A stretch of DNA of 64,000 bases, taken from Clostridia bacterium. GTDB taxonomy: Bacteria > Bacillota > Clostridia > Oscillospirales > Acutalibacteraceae. The notes beneath the pieces are model-generated. The model was not told the DNA's origin, made no database searches, and saw nothing but the letters and a program-made list of their open reading frames with translations. The DNA lies in assembly GCA_017537365.1 (NCBI GenBank), contig JAFYKZ010000001.1, positions 46,384 through 110,383 on the forward strand, in the 5' to 3' direction. Positions 46,954 through 56,200 of this stretch are shown here, one piece after another (the first letter of the stretch is position 1; the number at the start of each line of letters is the position of its first letter). The position numbers were made by a program, and so were the translations under genes.

Positions 46954-47286
46954 TCAGTCTGTCGAAAAAGCCCAGTATAAACTGGACTTTTTCGACAGAC
47001 TGAAGCGACAAAAGAACTTATTCTTTATTATTTCATCAGGATAGGTTGCGGCTTTTAATATGTCGTGTGCTTCAACTTCAAGAGCATCGGTAATACGGTA
47101 AAGTATATCAAGAGAAAATGCTTTTATAACATTAGGTGCCTCAATATTGCTTATGTGTGTACGGCTTACACCGGAACGCTCTGCTAACTGTTCTTGGGAC
47201 AAACCACGCATTTTGCGTAGTGTTGCAATGGTCAATCCCAACTGTAAAAATCTATCTCTATTAACAAAAGCAACCTCGTTTCGCAT
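46954..47286 (-). CDS. XRE/Cro-type helix-turn-helix regulator with hairpin-derived tail
   Basis: This is a 110-residue protein. Residues about 13-75 form an HTH_3 domain (GLTIATLRKMRGLSQEQLAERSGVSRTHISNIEA). The usual family domain ends near residue 85, and the last 18-20 residues (SLSKKSSLYWAFSTD) are encoded by the long hairpin at 46955-47002. This suggests that insertion of the hairpin replaced the original end of the gene. GAGGTG precedes the ATG. It may regulate the adjacent phosphoesterase pair. Confidence 0.8.
   Translation of the reverse strand: MRNEVAFVNRDRFLQLGLTIATLRKMRGLSQEQLAERSGVSRTHISNIEAPNVIKAFSLDILYRITDALEVEAHDILKAATYPDEIIKNKFFCRFSLSKKSSLYWAFSTD
46955..47002. repeat. Long near-perfect hairpin, right boundary of phosphoesterase block
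   Basis: Arms 46955-46976 and 46981-47002 pair at all but one position around an ATAA loop. Either strand gives a T run inside the stem (CTTTTTCG), and one arm matches 44601-44616. It overlaps the 3' end of the XRE gene. It could be a bidirectional terminator or the end of a mobile segment. Confidence 0.75.
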
Positions 47287-47374
47287 ACATCACACCTCTG
47301 TAGTAGATTATACAATATTTCAGGTATTATGTTTGCAAAATAAAGATTGCTATTAACTAACTTAATGTGCAAAT

Positions 47375-48256
47375 TTATAATATAATTGAAGATTTGTTTC
47401 CTTTCCTTTCGAGTTTTTCTATTTGATGACGACTTCTATATTCTTTTGGAGAAATATTGAGCAGGTTTTTGAAAGTGCTTGTAAAATGTGTTGCGGTACA
47501 AAAACCTGTTAATTCTGCGATTTTAGTAATCGAATAATCTGTGGTTTCGAGTAATTCACAGCCTTTATCAATCCTGATTCGTATCAAAAAATCTTTAAAA
47601 CCGATTGCCGTTTCTTTTTGAAAAACAGCTGAAAAGGTATTATAGTGCATACATGCGATTTTGGCACAATCGGATAAGGTGATATGTTCTGAATAATGTT
47701 CAAGAATAAAATTTATTACAGATTGAATGCGAAGATCGCTTTTGTTGAGAACGAGATTTGAAGTGTCATTATGACGGCATATAAACATTAATAACGCTCC
47801 GAGAAGATTTTTAATCATACATTGTGAATATTCGTCATTTCGTTCTAATTCTTTATTTATTTCAGATATAATATCTAATGCTTTTGCAAAATCACTGTCC
47901 GACAAATTAAATAGTTGAAAATCAAAAATAGATTTTAAAGATGGATTATTATCGATAATTTCTGAAAAAAGTTGGGGGGTGACATAAACTAATTGTCTTT
48001 CGTAGGGCACATTAAGGTTAACAGTAACCTGATGCGGAATATTGGGTTTAAATATAACTACCTGGTTTGGCTGAAGAGTGTATATGGTGTTGGAAATAAA
48101 ATATTTTCTATTACCTGATATGAGAAAATATATTTCATAATCTTCATGATGATGCGGACAGGTCATTCCTTGCGGATTTTCAATATATGCACGATGAGTG
48201 GCACAATTCAAATTTAGGTCATAAAAACGGTCTAATTCGGAAGTGATATAAGTCAT
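47375..48256 (-). CDS. AraC-family regulator of the unsaturated-uronide operon
   Basis: This 293-residue protein has an N-terminal cupin (HHHEDYEIYFLISGNRKYFI, LQPNQVVIFKPNIPHQV). The C-terminal AraC domain reads ITLSDCAKIACMHYNTFSAVFQKETAIGFKDFLI and ITKIAELTGFCTATHFTSTFKNLLNISPKEYR. AGGAGG precedes the ATG. It is divergent from the GH105 gene at 48514 and is the likely activator of the operon running from 48514 to at least 57007. Confidence 0.9.
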   Translation of the reverse strand: MTYITSELDRFYDLNLNCATHRAYIENPQGMTCPHHHEDYEIYFLISGNRKYFISNTIYTLQPNQVVIFKPNIPHQVTVNLNVPYERQLVYVTPQLFSEIIDNNPSLKSIFDFQLFNLSDSDFAKALDIISEINKELERNDEYSQCMIKNLLGALLMFICRHNDTSNLVLNKSDLRIQSVINFILEHYSEHITLSDCAKIACMHYNTFSAVFQKETAIGFKDFLIRIRIDKGCELLETTDYSITKIAELTGFCTATHFTSTFKNLLNISPKEYRSRHQIEKLERKGNKSSIIL

Positions 48257-48384
48257 TTTTTAGCCCTCCTTTATTTGCTAGTATAACACAAATGTTTGCT
48301 CTAATCAAGAAAAAGATAATTTTAAAACACTATCTTTTTTGTGTTTTTCGTGTGAAATTTTGGAAAAAAGGGGAATTTTAGGAT

Positions 48385-48452
48385 AAAACCTTAAAAAATT
48401 TAGTGTAAACTCTCGAAAAAAAAGTTCAAAAAAATAAATTTTTTAAGGTTTT
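48385..48452. promoter_or_regulatory. 18-bp perfect inverted repeat in the AraC/GH105 intergenic region
   Basis: AAAACCTTAAAAAATTTA (48385-48402) and its exact complement (48435-48452) flank 32 bases. The right arm ends 17 bases before a TATGAT -10 hexamer (48469-48474), and no good -35 is present, as expected for an activated promoter. It may be the AraC site or an attenuating hairpin; the upstream position favours an operator. Confidence 0.65.
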
Positions 48453-48513
48453 AAAAAATGAAATGTGCTATGATATTATTGGATTAAAATAATAAGAAAG
48501 GTTTGGAATTGCT

Positions 48514-49659
48514 ATGAATAAAAAACCTATAGAATATGGTATTGAGGCTTGTGAGGCTTTAATACGCAGATTTAAGCCTGAGGAACTCCCACCGGTTGGT
48601 ACACTTTTTTATCATCAGGGTGTAGCTTTATCAGGTATGCAGCAAATCTATTTTTTGACTGGCGAACAAAAGTATTTCAATTACATAAAGGATTATGTAG
48701 ATAGCGTAATAGGTCCAAACGGTGAGCTATATGGTTTTAATCACGAATTGACTAATAAAGATACCCCATGGCTTACTTGGAACGCTCTTGTTATGCTAGA
48801 CCATAAGCAACCGACTATTCTTTTATATGATTTGTATGATAAAACGGGCGATGAAAAATATCTTAATGCTATAAAAACGGTGGCAGATTCTATGCATTAT
48901 TGGCCTGTAAACCAATATGGCGGATATTGGCATATGATGACCCAACCATACCAAATGTGGATGGACGGAGCATATATGGCAGGTCCACTTTCTGTAATGT
49001 ATGCAAACCGTTTTGGCGATGATGTTTTAAGAGAAAGAGCAATTAAACAAATCTTCATAATGGAAGAGCATATGAAGGATGAAAAGACAGGTCTTTATTA
49101 TCACGGCTGGGATGATTCAAAACAAGAATGTTGGGCAGACCACGAAACCGGCTTATCAGGTCAGTTTTGGGGCAGAGCGGTTGGCTGGTATGCAGTAGCA
49201 ATTTTAGATATTTTAGATTATATCCCTGAAGACCATCCCGCAGTTGAAAGACTCAAACAAATTGAAACCGATTTGCTTAAATCGCTTGTTAAATTCCAAG
49301 ATAAGAAAACAGGTATGTGGTTTGAGGTTTTAGATAGAATAGAAGACCCTGAAAACTGGGTTGAAAGTTCGTGCACTAACTTATTTATCTACTCTTATGC
49401 CAAGGCAATTCGCAAAGGTATTATCGGTAAAGAATATGAGGATGTTTTATTAAAGGCTTATGAGGGTATAGAAGATATTCTTTATTATGATGAAAATGGA
49501 GATATTGTTATAGATAAGGTGTGTATGGGTACCTGTATTGAGAGCGGTACTTATGAGCATTATATAAACCGTGAACAGATAAAAAATGACTTGCACGGAA
49601 TGGGAGCATTTATTTTAATGTGTGCCGAAATGCAAAGATATTTAGATAATAAAAACTGA
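48514..49659 (+). CDS. GH105/GH88 unsaturated uronyl hydrolase
   Basis: This 381-residue alpha/alpha barrel resembles YteR. The catalytic Asp is D151 in MWMDGAYM, with WHMMTQP before it, LSGQFWGRAVGWYAVAI after it and WVESSCTNLFIY near the end. It removes the unsaturated uronic acid left by a polysaccharide lyase. There is no signal peptide, so it acts on imported lyase products. First gene of the uronide operon, directly ahead of a lyase gene and kduI/kduD. Confidence 0.9.
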   Translation: MNKKPIEYGIEACEALIRRFKPEELPPVGTLFYHQGVALSGMQQIYFLTGEQKYFNYIKDYVDSVIGPNGELYGFNHELTNKDTPWLTWNALVMLDHKQPTILLYDLYDKTGDEKYLNAIKTVADSMHYWPVNQYGGYWHMMTQPYQMWMDGAYMAGPLSVMYANRFGDDVLRERAIKQIFIMEEHMKDEKTGLYYHGWDDSKQECWADHETGLSGQFWGRAVGWYAVAILDILDYIPEDHPAVERLKQIETDLLKSLVKFQDKKTGMWFEVLDRIEDPENWVESSCTNLFIYSYAKAIRKGIIGKEYEDVLLKAYEGIEDILYYDENGDIVIDKVCMGTCIESGTYEHYINREQIKNDLHGMGAFILMCAEMQRYLDNKN

Positions 49660-49674
49660 TTTGGTGGGAAAGAA

Positions 49675-50745
49675 ATGTCTATTTCGGTTGAAACAAAAAA
49701 TATAAAAGAATTTACAAGAGTATACCAAGCAGAATATATCTATTCTTGCGGATATTATTCGCAAAATTGTTGGGTAGATGATAATAGGCTTATTTTAACC
49801 AGAATGAGAAATTTGCCAAAGGATAAATTTTGTGGCGGTACGGATTTGGTTTTAGTAGATGTTGAAAACAAAACTGAAAAGGTTATATTCTCACAAGAAC
49901 TAATGGGGATTAGTTATGTGGTTCATAAAAATATAGTTTATTTTGTTAAAACGAAAAATCAACTTTGCAGTATTGATGTGGAAACATTAGAGGAAAAAAT
50001 TTTATATACTTGTGAAACAGATATTGTTCAACCTCATATTACTGCCGATGGTGGATACATAGCTTGGTTTGATGCTGAGGGTAAAACCATGAAGCAAACC
50101 TGCCGAAGAATAGATTTAAAGACCTGTGAAGTTGAAAAGATGTTAGAAGTGGGTTTCTTGCCGCCGTTTTATGTTGCAAACCATTTTATGATTTGCCCTA
50201 CTGATCCTGATAAAATCTTTTTTGCTCACGAAGGTGATACAACATACATTACAAATCGCTTGTGGATGTTCGAAAAGGGCAAAGAGCCATATAACTTAGC
50301 AAAACAAAGACTTGATGAAAACGGCAATTTGATTGATTGCTTTGGTCATGAGAGCTGGGTGGCGGATGGAAAAGGTTTGTATTTTGTTAAATATGATGTT
50401 TCCCCCTCAAAACCTACAGGAATAGGTTATGTTGATTTAGAAACAAGAGAAGTAAAAATACTTTATACAAAAAATAAATACTGGCATGTTTGCGCAGCGC
50501 CTAACGGCAAATATCTTGCGGCAGATTTAGGTCCTAACGATTTGGATGAAAACAATTTGATGAATAGCGGTGTTTGCTTAATAAATATTGAAAACAATAC
50601 TGAGGAAATTATAGTGAATGTTAAAAACCATAGATCACATCCCGGTCATCCTCATCCGCAGTTTAATCCATCTTGTAGTAGAATGTGCTTCCATGATGCT
50701 TTTGCAGACGGAACACTTAGTGTTGGAATAGTAGATATTAAATAA
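49675..50745 (+). CDS. Oligogalacturonate-lyase-like propeller (PL22 type)
   Basis: This 356-residue cytosolic beta-propeller has PL22-like features: NCWVDDNRLILTRMRN, FGHESWVADGKGLYF, ADLGPND and a His-rich HRSHPGHPHPQFNPSCSRM segment expected to hold the metal. Oligogalacturonate lyases split short unsaturated galacturonides to 5-keto-4-deoxyuronate, which the next two enzymes use. The family call rests on these motifs and on the kduI/kduD context. Confidence 0.8.
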   Translation: MSISVETKNIKEFTRVYQAEYIYSCGYYSQNCWVDDNRLILTRMRNLPKDKFCGGTDLVLVDVENKTEKVIFSQELMGISYVVHKNIVYFVKTKNQLCSIDVETLEEKILYTCETDIVQPHITADGGYIAWFDAEGKTMKQTCRRIDLKTCEVEKMLEVGFLPPFYVANHFMICPTDPDKIFFAHEGDTTYITNRLWMFEKGKEPYNLAKQRLDENGNLIDCFGHESWVADGKGLYFVKYDVSPSKPTGIGYVDLETREVKILYTKNKYWHVCAAPNGKYLAADLGPNDLDENNLMNSGVCLINIENNTEEIIVNVKNHRSHPGHPHPQFNPSCSRMCFHDAFADGTLSVGIVDIK

Positions 50746-50759
50746 AAGGAGAAAATAAA

Positions 50760-51605
50760 ATGGATATTAGATATTCTTGCAATCAGCGTGATTTTAAGCG
50801 CTATACAACCGAAGAAACAAGAAATGAGTTTTTAATTGAAGAATTATTTAAAGCAGATGAAGTTATATCGGTATATAGCCATGTAGATAGAATGGTAACC
50901 TTGGGCGCTATGCCTGTAAACGAAGAGGTTTCTATCGAAAAGGGTATGGATGTATGGCATAACTTTGGTACTAAATATTTCCTCGAACGCCGTGAAATCG
51001 GTATTTTCAATGTAGGAACAGGTAGCGGTAAGATTAAGGTTGATGGTACTGTTTATGAGCTAGGATGTAAAGACTGCCTTTATATAACAAAAGGCGCTAA
51101 GGAAGTTATATTCAGCTCTGAAGATGCAACAAACCCTGCAAAGTTTTATATGGTTTCTGCTCCTGCACATACCTCTTATGAAACAAAGCTTATAAAAATA
51201 GCAGATGCTGCAAAAAAACCTCTAGGCGCTATGGAAACCTCAAATAAGAGAGTAATAAATCAGTTTATTCATCCTGATGTTTTAAAAACCTGCCAATTAT
51301 CTATGGGTATGACCGTGTTAGAACCGGGCTCGGTTTGGAATACAATGCCTGCACATACACACGAGAGAAGAATGGAAGTTTATTTCTATTTTGATATACC
51401 AAAGGATAATGTTGTATTTCATATGATGGGCGAGGGTAATGAAACCCGCCATATCGTAATGCAAAACGAACAAGCAGTTATAAGCCCCTCTTGGAGTATC
51501 CATTCAGGCGCAGGTACCGCTAATTACACATTTATTTGGGCAATGGGCGGCGAAAACCAAGTGTTTGATGATATGGATACTATCCCTACAACAGAATTGA
51601 GGTAA
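50760..51605 (+). CDS. kduI: 5-dehydro-4-deoxy-D-glucuronate isomerase
   Basis: This 281-residue protein matches the KduI family end to end: DRMVTLGAMPV, YFLERREIGIFNVG, YKMVS-like FYMVSAPAH and the zinc-site motif HTHERRMEVYFYF. It converts the keto-deoxyuronate from the lyase step to the 2,5-diketo acid used by KduD. AAAAGGAG precedes the ATG, and kduD follows within 7 bases. Confidence 0.95.
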   Translation: MDIRYSCNQRDFKRYTTEETRNEFLIEELFKADEVISVYSHVDRMVTLGAMPVNEEVSIEKGMDVWHNFGTKYFLERREIGIFNVGTGSGKIKVDGTVYELGCKDCLYITKGAKEVIFSSEDATNPAKFYMVSAPAHTSYETKLIKIADAAKKPLGAMETSNKRVINQFIHPDVLKTCQLSMGMTVLEPGSVWNTMPAHTHERRMEVYFYFDIPKDNVVFHMMGEGNETRHIVMQNEQAVISPSWSIHSGAGTANYTFIWAMGGENQVFDDMDTIPTTELR

Positions 51606-51611
51606 AAAGAT

Positions 51612-52409
51612 ATGAATATAAATAAATTTAGTCTTGAAGGTAAAATTGCTTGGATAACAGGCGGCTCTTATGGTATAGGATTTGCTATTGCAGAAGCTTA
51701 TGCTGATTGTGGGGCAACAATAGTTTTTAATGATATCAACGAAGACCTCGTAAATAAAGGACTTGCGGCTTTCAATGAAAAGGGTATAAAGGCTTACGGT
51801 TTTGTTTGCGACGTTACCGATGAAAATGCAGTGAATGCACTTGTTAAAAAGGTTGAAGTTGAGATTGGTACTATTGATATTCTTGTAAACAACGCTGGTA
51901 TCATCAAGCGTATACCGATGCATGAAATGAGTGCTGAAGATTTCAGAAAGGTAATCGATGTTGACCTTAATGCACCGTTTATATGCGCTAAGGCAGTTAT
52001 CCCTGCAATGAAAGAAAAAGGACACGGTAAGATAATAAATATCTGCTCAATGATGTCTGAATTAGGTCGTGAAACCGTTTCAGCTTATGCTGCCGCTAAG
52101 GGCGGACTAAAAATGTTAACCAGAAATATCTGCTCTGAGTATGGAGAATATAATATTCAATGCAATGGTATAGGTCCGGGTTATATTGCAACTCCTCAGA
52201 CTGCACCATTACGTGAGAGACAGGCTGACGGTAGCCGTCATCCGTTTGATAGCTTTATTATTGCTAAAACACCTGCTGATCGTTGGGGAAATGTTGAAGA
52301 CTTGCAAGGTCCTGCTGTATTTTTAGCTAGTGAAGCCTCTGACTTTGTAAACGGTCATGTTCTTTATGTTGATGGCGGTATTTTAGCATACATAGGTAAA
52401 CAGCCGTGA
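51612..52409 (+). CDS. kduD: 2-dehydro-3-deoxy-D-gluconate 5-dehydrogenase
   Basis: This 265-residue SDR enzyme has FSLEGKIAWITGGSYGIG, NNAGIIKR, a catalytic YAAAK, and IGPGYIATPQTAPLR with ADRWG as in KduD proteins. It reduces the diketo acid to 2-keto-3-deoxygluconate. It lies directly after kduI and overlaps the next gene by 4 bases. No KDG kinase or KDPG aldolase gene is in the window. Confidence 0.92.
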   Translation: MNINKFSLEGKIAWITGGSYGIGFAIAEAYADCGATIVFNDINEDLVNKGLAAFNEKGIKAYGFVCDVTDENAVNALVKKVEVEIGTIDILVNNAGIIKRIPMHEMSAEDFRKVIDVDLNAPFICAKAVIPAMKEKGHGKIINICSMMSELGRETVSAYAAAKGGLKMLTRNICSEYGEYNIQCNGIGPGYIATPQTAPLRERQADGSRHPFDSFIIAKTPADRWGNVEDLQGPAVFLASEASDFVNGHVLYVDGGILAYIGKQP

Positions 52410-53245
52410 TAAAGGACAAGTTAAATATAGGTCTTAGAGGCCATGATGTTGAAGCAGAGAATTTACCCGAACTTTCAAAGAAATTAAAAGAATACGGCAT
52501 AAATAATGTTCAACTCGTTTTAAAAAGGTCTTGCAAGGATTTTAAAGAGGGAATGTTTTCTCCATCCTTTGCAAAGCAAATAGGCGAAATATTTAAAGTA
52601 AATGATATTGAAATCTCGGTTTTAGGTTGTTATATAAACCCCTCTAATACAAACAAAGAAGTATTAGAAAAAGATATGGCATATTTTGTTGAAAGCCTTA
52701 AATATGCAAGATTTATGAATGCAGGTGTTGTAGGTTTAGAAACAGGCTTTGTAGGTGAAGAATGTATCCCTGAAAACAATCAGACCGAAGAAGCATACCA
52801 ATATTTACTTTCAAATATGAAGGTGCTGCGTGATGCGGCAGAAAAATTAGGCGTTATGATTGCGGTTGAGGCGGTTAGCTGTTTTGTTATAAATTCACCT
52901 GAGAGAATGTTAAGGCTTTTAAACGACCTTGATTCACCTAATATATTAGTTATTTTTGATTTACTTAATCTTCTAACAATAGAAAATTATAAAAATCAAG
53001 AAGAAATAATAGATACTGCTTTCGAGCTTTTAGGTGATAAAATCTCGGTTATTCATTTAAAGGATTTTATAGTTGAAGAAAATCTATTAAAACAATGCCC
53101 GATAGGTGAGGGACTTATAAATATAGAAAAAATCCTTTCTATTATTAAAACAAGAAAGCCTAATATACCGATTATTCTTGAAGAAACTCGCGGTGAGGAT
53201 AGCGGTTTAGCTATAAACCATTTGAATAGAATAAATATAAATTAA
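52406..53245 (+). CDS. Sugar isomerase/epimerase TIM-barrel protein
   Basis: This 279-residue protein of the xylose-isomerase-like (AP_endonuc_2) superfamily has FVESLKYARFMNAGVVGLETG, LGVMIAVEAVSCFVINSPERM, VIFDLLNLL and VIHLKDF..PIGEGLINI. The metal ligands Glu, Asp and His are present. It starts at a GTG overlapping the kduD stop (GTGA), so translation is coupled. The sugar substrate is unknown, but a role in uronate metabolism is likely. Confidence 0.82.
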   Translation: MIKDKLNIGLRGHDVEAENLPELSKKLKEYGINNVQLVLKRSCKDFKEGMFSPSFAKQIGEIFKVNDIEISVLGCYINPSNTNKEVLEKDMAYFVESLKYARFMNAGVVGLETGFVGEECIPENNQTEEAYQYLLSNMKVLRDAAEKLGVMIAVEAVSCFVINSPERMLRLLNDLDSPNILVIFDLLNLLTIENYKNQEEIIDTAFELLGDKISVIHLKDFIVEENLLKQCPIGEGLINIEKILSIIKTRKPNIPIILEETRGEDSGLAINHLNRININ

Positions 53246-53260
53246 AAAGGAGTTATTGAA

Positions 53261-56200
53261 ATGAAAAAAAGTATAGCGCGAATTTTTCCGATTTTTATCA
53301 GTATCTGCATTATACTTGCCTCTTTACCAATAACATTTTTTGCTAATGCAACAGAAGATCCAAAGCTTACTAAAAGATACGATATTATCATTAGTGAAGC
53401 AGGTATAGATGGCAATTTTGGTGAAAAATATAATGCTCTGCCCTCAAAAACAAAAATAACACTTTCTCAAATTATCGATTTATCTTCGGCTGAAATTTTT
53501 GAATTTGATATTTATGTTGAGGATTTTGATGAACTTAAAGGTGCGATAAGTTATTCTCCTGGAAGTAATGAGCAAGGTTTGAATTTAACATTTAGCTCAT
53601 CAACTGTGTCGGCTTTATATGCATCTAAGAATATAGCCTCTGCTGAAATTTTTTCGCAGATTGAGTCAGATGGTTGGAATCATATTAGGGTATTAAAATC
53701 TGATTTTAGTGAGACTAATATTAATTGGGCAAAGGTTAAATATGTTTTTCTTAAATTCTCAGATAACATCAGTAATACTCACGGCGATTTAGCCGGAAAA
53801 AGTGTCAAACTCAGGAATATTTGCACAGCAGTTGCGATACCTTCAATAGATTCTAATAATACTATTATTTATAGTGATTTGTTAAGAAATTCTTTGGGAG
53901 ATAATGAAAGTTCCCTTTATACAGAAGTAGAACATAGATTTACAATGAAGGACCTTTCAAGGGTTAATATATCTGATTGCGATTTTGTGGGTATGGATTT
54001 TTCGGTTTCTGATTATGAAAAATTCAAAGCCTTGTTAGATAGCGAAGGCGTTAATGCATATTTAACATTATTTACTAATAAATCGAACTTGAAATTTGAT
54101 ATTAAAAATATAGGAAAATCTTCTAAATCAGGGTGGTATAAGGTATTATTACCTATAGGCTTAACTGATGATTTAGAAGTTGACGGTTTTAGTTTTGAAA
54201 TTGTAAATTCGGAATCTAACGCTAAATTAGGCGAAGCTTTTTCAATAGTTTTAAGTATTGCCAGTATATATGGAGTTAATATTAGTTTGCCCGAGGAAAA
54301 CAGTTATGGAATAATGGTTTCTAATAGAGAGGCTAATACTTTAAATTATATTGTTGATGAAAAATATAATGATTTTTCGATTGTTTCAAGTGGAGATTTG
54401 GGAACTTTTAAAGATGCTTCGTATATTGAGTTTGATTTATATATTGAAGATTTTGAAGGCTTTAAAAATTCATTTATAAAAAATGCTCAAAATGAAGAAA
54501 TAAATGCCGATTTGCAATTGATATTATCTAATAACGAAGCAATAACAACTAATAACATCGCTTTTAGCGGTATTCAAAACTATATTGTTCAAAACGGTTG
54601 GAATCATATTATTTTGCCGATAGATAAGGCAATAAATAATGGCTTTTCGTTTGAAAATTCAATAAAAGCTTTCGAGTTTAAAATTGTTGGAAACGACCTT
54701 GAAAAAGATAATTCGGCTTGCGGCCAAATTATAATTATTGATAGATTTAAAGCCACTAAATATGAAACGCCTCCTCAAAACAATAGATATGATTATTTGA
54801 AGGATTTATCTAATAATGGTATACAGTGGAATATAGGAGATACTTTTTCTCAAAGTAGCGCAGAAGAAGGTAATTTTTCAGGCGGTATAGATTTAAGCGA
54901 TGCAGAGTATCTTGAATTTGATGTTTATATAGAAAATTATGAAGCTTGGTTTGAAATTCTTAAAAGTGAAAACATATCAGGATTAGCAATCAGTTTATAT
55001 TCAAATGGGCAAACAAATAGCTGCAATGCAGATTTGTTGAAGTATATATCTCATAGCGGTTGGAATCATATACGCATACTTTTAAGTGAATTTAGCGGAA
55101 GTTCAACCTTTGATTTTTCAAACGTCACGGCATATAAAATTGCATATACAGGAGATATAGCTTCTTCAACCGATAATCTTGAAGGTCAGTTTATAGCAGT
55201 GGCCAATATATGTGGTACTGTAAATTTGGTACCTAATGAATATGTTGGTCAAAATGACGTTTTAGCCAAACTTGGAGCACCTGCAGTTAAGGGTAAATAT
55301 AAATCCGATTATACTCTAAATATATCTGGCTCGGCAGAAACATCGGCAAATTTCGGTAAAGCTGTATTTATAGAATTTGATATTTTTATCGAGGATTATG
55401 ATAAGTTTGTGGAATCTTTTAAAACCGATGAAAACGGCAATCCAGTAGGAGTAACTCTTAATTTTGGTATTGGAAGAACAAAAAGCTATTCCTCATCTGC
55501 CGGATATTTTTCATGGACTGATGTCCAAAAGTATGTTTATCAAGATGGTTGGAATCATATCACTTTGCCGATGCTTGTTAAATATCAATCTAACAGCGAG
55601 GTTAACGGGGTTAAAACCTTAGAAAATATCCAATGCTTTAAATTATGGTATGGCGGAGATAGTTATAAAACAGGCGATTATGAAAACCGTATTGGTGAAA
55701 ATATTTTAACTATCGCTAATGTTTGCGCTACCGAGGGCACTTTGCCGGTTATAAATGTTGGTAAAGATCAAAGTGAAATTTATATTACATGGTTTGATAG
55801 AAGCAATCCGCAAAAAGGTAAGGTTTTATTAACCGAAAACGGCAATGAAACTATTTTTGAGGCGTTTGAATATTTGGAACCTGAAACAGGATATTTGAGT
55901 TGCAATCGCGCGAAAATAACCGGACTTAAACCAAACACATCTTATACATACCGTGTTGGTGATGATAATGGTTGGTCGCAAGAGTATTCGTTTGAAACTA
56001 AAGATTTTGATGAAAGCTTTTCGTTTATACATATTAGCGATGTTCAAATGCCAAAATCAGTTGATACATATTTAAACTGGAATAATACTTTAAAAAATAT
56101 ATCTAAATATTTTGCAGATAACAGTTTTATATTGAATACAGGCGATATATCAGACTTATCTGCTTCGCAAGACCTTTATGTTCTTTATAAAAGCCCGGAT

